DNA from: Varanus komodoensis
Lineage: Eukaryota; Chordata; Lepidosauria; Squamata; Varanidae
Direction of reading: 5' to 3'
Assembly (NCBI RefSeq): GCF_004798865.1
Contig: NW_025336481.1
Span: forward strand, 32,028,299 to 32,092,298
DNA length: 64,000 bases
Made by a program: the position numbers and the translations under genes. Below the pieces are notes generated by a model. That model worked only from the letters and a program-made list of their open reading frames with translations, searched no databases and was not told where the DNA came from. Of the stretch, positions 58,101 to 64,000 are shown piece after piece (the stretch's first letter is position 1; the number at the start of each line of letters is the position of its first letter).

Positions 58101-60949
58101 AATTTATGGATTTTGGAGGTGGTCTCATAGAATGCTGCTTCCCGAATACTAGTATAACTTCTGGATAAATTTGTGCTATTATTTTTTTACCCTTACTAAA
58201 TACAGATTATTCAGTATTCAAGACAGAAGCAGGGAGAAAAACCACCACTCCTACAACACTGCTACTACCCAAACAAGGTCTCTCTCAGTTCTAAAAACAC
58301 AAAGTGGGTCAGATAAACATCTGAAATCAAGCCAGTTCCCACCATTTGTGAGGAGAATCAAGTCCTATTCATTGGTGGCATTAATGGAAGCTAGGGAAGA
58401 TCAATTTACTGTAGCACAGAAGTGCTACTATCTCTGAACCCTGGGTAACTTCAAGAGGACAATAACATTGCCATACCTTACACACCTCTTTGGGATGTAA
58501 TTGGAGTCAAATGGTGCATAACTGTAATGAAAGAAGTGTACTATATTCAGTCAATGAGCATTGTAACTGATTCCACTTTGTTCAACGGCCAGTGACTTTA
58601 AAATCAAATCAAATCAAACCTGTCCTTTCAAAATATTGCCATTTCACTTTTGTAAAGTATCCATGATATTCCATGGAAAGAAAATAATGGAAAGAAAACA
58701 CAGAGTAGCATGTGACATGAAAGAACACACTAAATGAAACAGTTATGCAATCATGCATTAGGAATACAGAGGCTCTACTAGCCTGAATGCCTGCACAGGT
58801 CACTGAAAGCTCCTTGCATCAGCTCTGCAAAATTAATGCGCCAGTCAAACATGATTTTGTATTCATTCATGATTTCCCAGGCCTTGTGGAAGTTTCTACT
58901 TCAGACACTGCAATGATTTGACTAGTCTTGGGTACCATGCACCCTAATGGGAGTGGGAAGGAACGTTATTTGTTAAAGAGCAACATTTAAGTAGAAAAAT
59001 GTTTTAGCCTGGCCCTGCCATTGCCATGGGCAATTTATATACAGCCGAAGACTGGCATGGGCAATGGTAAGGCATGGATTGCTGGCTCTCACTCATCAGG
59101 GATTATGTGGCACAGTTAGACAAGCAGCTCAGGTAGCAGATGCTGGGGACCATGGTGGACATCCTCAACTATTATTCCTGATCCCCCTGACCAATCTCTC
59201 TCTTAGAAGGCAAAACTGTGCATCATGCAGCCTATCCTGCACCTCCTAAGTTAGCCTGAGCCTCATAGATGTGGTGAAAGATCCTTTCTTGTTGCTGAGA
59301 ATGAAGCAAAGGTCAATAGCTAGTTCAGTCAACTTCGGTTCTCTACTTCAGGAGCTGTTTTGTCATTTGTATCCAGCAGCACAATGTTTGGGCCAAGCCC
59401 TGCCACCCACCACTTTTTCAATGTATGAGTTGTCCTACAGCTGACTCATGCTCTCAGTAGCATCTTTGCTTTTTATATGTGATGAAAAAAAAATAAATAG
59501 AATACATTGCAAAAGGAAAACAAAATCAGAAAAAAACATTTTAAATAGTTTCAAGAAGAGAGACATTATGTGCTGATTTCTGATGGGTCACTAAGTGCCT
59601 GCTAGACATTCAGATTCTTATGAAGAATGGAGGACCAGGGGACCTTGATATGGATCAGCTAAGCACATCTTACTTTTAAAGCAAGGTGGTATACTATGGA
59701 TCACTGAACGATAATTAGTTCTTCTTTAATGGTTAAGAGACTCTATAAAGAAAGATCTCCTACTTCAGGCATTGAAAACACTTTAGTGGAACATGGGAAA
59801 TCTCTCCTCTAGCCTAGCTGATCATAGAGCTCATAAATGAAACTTCTGTGACTTCACAGGCTATGAATAGGGTCCATCTTCTGTGTTTGTTTGGATGGTG
59901 GACAGCACAGGAAGTGAGTTTTGGGCAAGGATGCACCTCTATCATATGACAGCAGTGGCAGCATGGTGGTAGCAATGGAAGGTAGCTGCCCTGATGGAAG
60001 CTGCAATGGTGGCCAATATTCTCTTTTCCCCACAATGGCATCTGGAACAGCCAGGCTGCCTCAGCATATCTAGAAGCCTTCTGGCTGTTTGTTCTGGCTG
60101 TTTGTACATTGACATTGCAACTGGCTATATGACACTGTGACATCTTCATGTTCACACTGGGATCCCTGAGAGGCTATGCTTGTGTTATGAGGAAGAAACA
60201 GCCCAGTAGGAAGGTGGGAACTCAAAATGGTGCTGAAGCAGCTGCTGCAAAGAGCATGAAAAAAGCATGGAAAAGTTGGCAGTCTTTTGGCAAACATGTT
60301 ATAGCTTCTGCCAAAGCCCCCGCTTGATCACAATAAAAAATGTATTCCTAAAAATATTCCTTGAAGCTTTACTTTATCTTAGCTGAGTTTCACTTAAATA
60401 AGATGAACTCACAGGTTTGCGAGATTACAAATTAATGCAAAATTGTGTGATACCAGCAGTGCTCTTCACTGTTGCCCTTCAATTATGCCCAGAATCATGT
60501 CCCATGTCAGGCAGTTGCCCCACCCTCCCTAAAAACAGTGCCAACACAGATGAAATGACCTTCCTGTATTCAAGCAACACATGCACACAACATCATCTGC
60601 AAACTGGACCAACATGTGAATCATTTGTACAGCAATTTTACCATAAGAGCCAAACGGTGAAAGATCTCAGATAGAAAGTCTTGCAAGGCTTAAATCTGGT
60701 ATATCCAAATTCTCAAGTTTTGCTATTCTGTTTAATGGACTGAGCACTATAGTTCTTCAAACTGAGAGCATTATCTGAGCTATAGAGGTGGCTGTTAATT
60801 TGTTGTTACCATGTTTTCCTTTCAGGAAACAGCTTTCATGTGTTAAAATGACAACGGGATAACAGAGGTAAGGATGAATTCACTCCATAGAATTAATTTT
60901 ATTCAAAAATGCTATTAGTTATTTCGTTGGTTTGTTGTATTTGACAAAT
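58101..60949. other. Unique non-coding DNA
   Basis: No exon or named repeat. A short AAATC run is at 58601-58617. Confidence 0.35.
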
Positions 60950-61250
60950 ACAACTTGCAAGAAATAGGGCCAGAAATATCCCTTTTTCAAAAGACTTGAT
61001 TAATTGTATATAGAATGTTCTGAAAATCAGAATTTGTACTGCTGCAGTTTCTCCTTGTTTATTTGGACAATAATAATTGAAGAGATGATTACACTTTACT
61101 TTAGCTTTATACTAAGCTACTAATCAATATTTTCCACCTTTCTTTACTGGCACACAATAGCATAAACAACAAACCATAAAGCATAAAGCATCTTTAAGCA
61201 ACAAACCAGGCCATTCTTATCAAGTTAATCGCTCCCCTTGACATTTTTTT
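60950..61250. promoter_or_regulatory. Candidate conserved non-coding block
   Basis: AT-rich, repeat-free, with CTTGTTTATTTGGACAATAA (FOX and SOX-like cores) and AGCTACTAATCAATATT. Enhancer role is inferred only. Confidence 0.25.
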
Positions 61251-61554
61251 TAAATGTCATGGAAATGTTGCTGCAGTCAGTTACATTTGAACATTTAATT
61301 TATAACACAAAACAATCACTGTAGATGGAGTTGTCCCAATCAGTTTTGGATAAAGACAAATGTGACTGAAAAACTGAAGACGCAGTGTCGCTCAGCTGGC
61401 TTTGCAACAGAAATGACAGACCTGCATATCAGAGGTCAGCGCTGACTCATCATTGGTCTTGCAACATCTTCCACACTTCAGGAAGAATGGCTGCCTTTTA
61501 AAATTTGTAGTGCCCCATGAACATTCATGTGTTTATATTTTCCCTTATTGCCAG
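61251..61554. other. Unique non-coding DNA
   Basis: GTGTCGCTCAGCTGGCTTTG near 61385 weakly resembles a tRNA-like SINE head, but the B box is not convincing. Confidence 0.3.
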
Positions 61555-61684
61555 ACTGGTGCCCCCCCCCCAACCTTCCAGATGTTTCAACCTACAACTC
61601 CCATGATCTCTCACCATTGCCTATGTTGTCTAGAGCTGATGAGAGTTTTGGGTCATAACTTTTGGAGGGCAACAGGTTGCCAAG
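61555..61684. mobile_element. hAT-like MITE copy
   Basis: AACCTTCCAGATGTTTCAAC, TACAACTCCCATGATCTCTC and TTTGGAGGGCAACAGGTTGC show both halves of the palindromic element. A C-run has expanded near the left end (61563-61571). Confidence 0.7.
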
Positions 61685-63061
61685 ATTTGGTTTATGATCT
61701 TATTCATTTTTTAAAAGAAACTTTTTGGGAAGGACAGAGACATCCTACCAGTGGAAGCAGATGGATCCAAAAGCAGAGCATTCTTATCTAAAAGAAGGGA
61801 GAGAGAAGAGGTATTTCTCTTCCTTTTGGTTTGAGGTTTTGTGTTCTTTTTGTTTAAAAAAAAAACTTTCCCTCCTTTGATGAAAGGAATCTATGTGGAT
61901 GAAAGCCATGACTGGCATATACTTGCATTCCCCCTAATTCTGGGGGCATGTCTGGTGACTGGGAGGGCTTTGGATCCACCAGGAACATGTCCACTAATCC
62001 ATGCCCTTATTAACTCTACTGACACCATAGCTCTGACATCAGAAAGGCATGGGCTCTTGAGATTTCTGTAGAGGTTGGAAGAGGCATTCACAGTTAGCTC
62101 ATGCCCTCTGCCATTGGACTTCTCTCTGACTTTGGAGGGAGAACTCTAAATTATCGTATGGTTCTGAGACCACAGGCTTGTAGTCTTATTAAGATTTTTC
62201 CCTAACAGACCATCAGAAAATAGAGATCCATCTCCTCCATGCAGATCCTCAGTTGCTTTAATTTGGTTTCTTTGACGTGGAAACCGAAAGTAATATCTTT
62301 GCAAGGCAACTGGAGCAAACCTATGCTTTTAGATGACTTATCGCAGCTCAAAGATTCAGTTTCCAGATATGTGTCATAAAACAACTGTATTTGTCTCCCC
62401 TCTTGAATCTGACTTTACTGCTTTAACTTACCATTACTAATAATTCCAAATATGTTGGACCCAGTGACCTTTTGCAGATTTCTAATAGATTTCCCAATTT
62501 TCGGTTAAGATGTTATGAAGCAATTTCTTACAGAAGCATTTTATAGCTCCATCACTGATGTAAAGTAAAAGAATTTATGAAGGGTCAAAGATGAACTTGT
62601 CTTTCATTAATTTTCCTGTCCTGATCTTTACAAGGAGCCACCCGGCATGATAGAGCAAGGCAGTCAAGTAGTTGCAGCACCATGGAAAGCTCCAAGTGAG
62701 CACCCTGATGAAACACAGTCAAAGAGCCAAGTAGACATTAACTGCTTTGTGGGTATTTAAAAACCAATACAAGATTGAAGTGAAGTTAGGAATCACAGCT
62801 TTTCTCCTCAGCTTCAGTCTTCAAGGGTGGGGTCATGTGATTGAAAGGAGAGATATTGCCACAGTGTCTCTTCAGCCAATGTTAGGCGAATCCTCACGAC
62901 AGCAGCCAATCAACTTTCCGGAAGCAATTCCAGAAGCAATCCCAAGCTGTGAGTCTGATCCTTCAGGGAGAGTACAGCTCAGTCCTGGTCAGTCTGAACC
63001 CCCATGACTGGACCAGCTTGTATGGCATGAGGCTTAATTTGTGAGCCCACATTCGGTCCAT
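61685..63061. other. Unique non-coding DNA
   Basis: No recognised gene. Block 62200-62560 is repeat-free and AT-rich. Confidence 0.35.
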
Positions 63062-63390
63062 TAAAGGTAAAGGTAAATGTCCCCTTGACGTTATGTCTAG
63101 TCATGCCTGACTCTAGGGGGCGGTGCTCATCTCCATTTCCTAGCTGAGGGAGCCAGCGTTTCTCCGCAGACAGTCTCCGTGGTCATGTGGCCAGCATGAC
63201 TAAACACCGAAGTGCATGGAACGCTGTTAGCTTCCCACTGAAGAGGTACCTTTTTAGCCACTTGCATTTGCATGCTTTCCAACTGCAACGTTGGCAGGAG
63301 CTGGGACGGAGTAACGGGAACTCACTCTGTTGTGCAGATTCAAACCGGCAACCTTTTGATCAACCAGCCCAGCAGCACAGCGGTACATTC
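63062..63390 (-). mobile_element. tRNA-derived SINE (third family), minus orientation
   Basis: Plus text AAAGGTAAAGGTAAATGTCC, GACTCTAGGGGGCGGTGCTC, GGTCATGTGGCCAGCATGAC and TTGCATTTGCATGCTTTCCA is a repeat I know as widespread in squamates. The right end CAGATTCAAACCGGCAACCT is the reverse of a tRNA B-box (GGTTTGAATC), so the head lies on the right. It is moderately conserved and nearly full length; subfamily name not assigned. Confidence 0.8.
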
Positions 63391-64000
63391 GGTCCATTAC
63401 CATTTCCCAAAAGCAGCCTAGGACTTTCACAGCCACCTTGGCATCAGTTGAAAAAGACAGCACTGTATATAATAGCTTAATGATAAGACCCAGTTCAAAA
63501 CCTCCATGCCCATAGGAGTATGCTTACATCCTTTGTAAGAGCAGTGTAATCATACAGTTTACTGCCTTGGAATCCTAAACTATCATAAAATGATAGAGAC
63601 AGTTTCTCAAGATTTCAAAATCATTTGTCCATCCAACACCATTGCTATACAATCCATTGTTACTGTCGGAGACACTCTATTCTTCCATCAGGGAACATAT
63701 TTGAATCCTCTTTTTCTTCTACAGTCAGCCTGTCATCACATCTATATCATGTCTGTTTCTTCTCTAGTATCAGCTCTTTCCACATATATCAAAAATAAGT
63801 TCCCTCAATGTTTTTTTCTTTGTTCTAATACTGTTTTAATCCTCTGCTGTGGATTTCCATTGTAACATCTTCCTCCTTCCATTTAAAAGATCAGAATGCT
63901 TCTGTTAACACAACCAGTTCCTTGTCTTCATCCTGCTAAGATCAGGATAGAGCTCTGGGTAGCCATCAATCTGGGCTTAACCAATATATTCTCCCATGAC
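63391..64000. other. Unique non-coding DNA
   Basis: No recognised gene or repeat to the window end. A 91-codon frame (63590-63865) has no known domain. Confidence 0.35.

Noticed and set aside
1-64000. LTR retroelement or other virus-derived copy
   Set aside because: No paired long terminal repeats, primer-binding site or capsid, polymerase or envelope motifs were recognised.
1-64000. CRISPR array or bacterial-type operon
   Set aside because: No regularly spaced direct repeats with unique spacers, and no dense coding; the DNA is vertebrate nuclear in character.

Overview
This window looks like nuclear DNA of a squamate reptile, most likely a lizard. The evidence is the repeat mix: truncated LINE tails of the L2, CR1 and BovB/RTE types, tRNA-derived SINEs with an L2-type tail, and many short hAT-like and Tigger-like DNA elements. 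Outside one short GC-rich block the sequence is AT-rich and CpG-poor. No bacterial operon, CRISPR array, viral genome or intact multi-exon host gene is visible. All names come from motif recognition by eye; no database search was run.

Layout. Positions 1-9400 are mostly unique non-coding DNA. They hold a compound trinucleotide microsatellite (3009-3175), an old dispersed repeat split by a Tigger-like element (3290-3935) and an RTE/BovB-type LINE remnant (5690-6340). The only strong host-gene signal is a CpG island at about 9.4-10.3 kb. A clean splice donor on the minus strand at 9410/9411 suggests the first, probably non-coding, exon of a gene running leftward out of the window. The island carries a CGG tract, a Z-DNA-prone run around a CACGTG E-box, and a near-perfect RFX X-box.

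From 10.5 to 64 kb I see no convincing exon, so this is probably intergenic or distal regulatory DNA upstream of that promoter, or introns of something larger. It is peppered with repeats. The best are a hAT element with intact terminal repeats and a perfect 8-bp target-site duplication (21523-22342), an L2 with a 244-codon open reverse-transcriptase tail (49533-50431), a long-terminal-repeat-free DNA element with inverted ends (52862-53312), and a BovB 3' end (51706-52003). An unnamed repeat family has at least four related fragments (27.5, 29.4, 35.85 and 46.0 kb).

Between repeats, several AT-rich unique stretches have dense homeodomain, POU and SOX-like motifs and look like candidate conserved non-coding elements. 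That last point is inference from composition and motifs only. I did not find a convincing new biological system; the most useful leads are the promoter and the unnamed repeat family.
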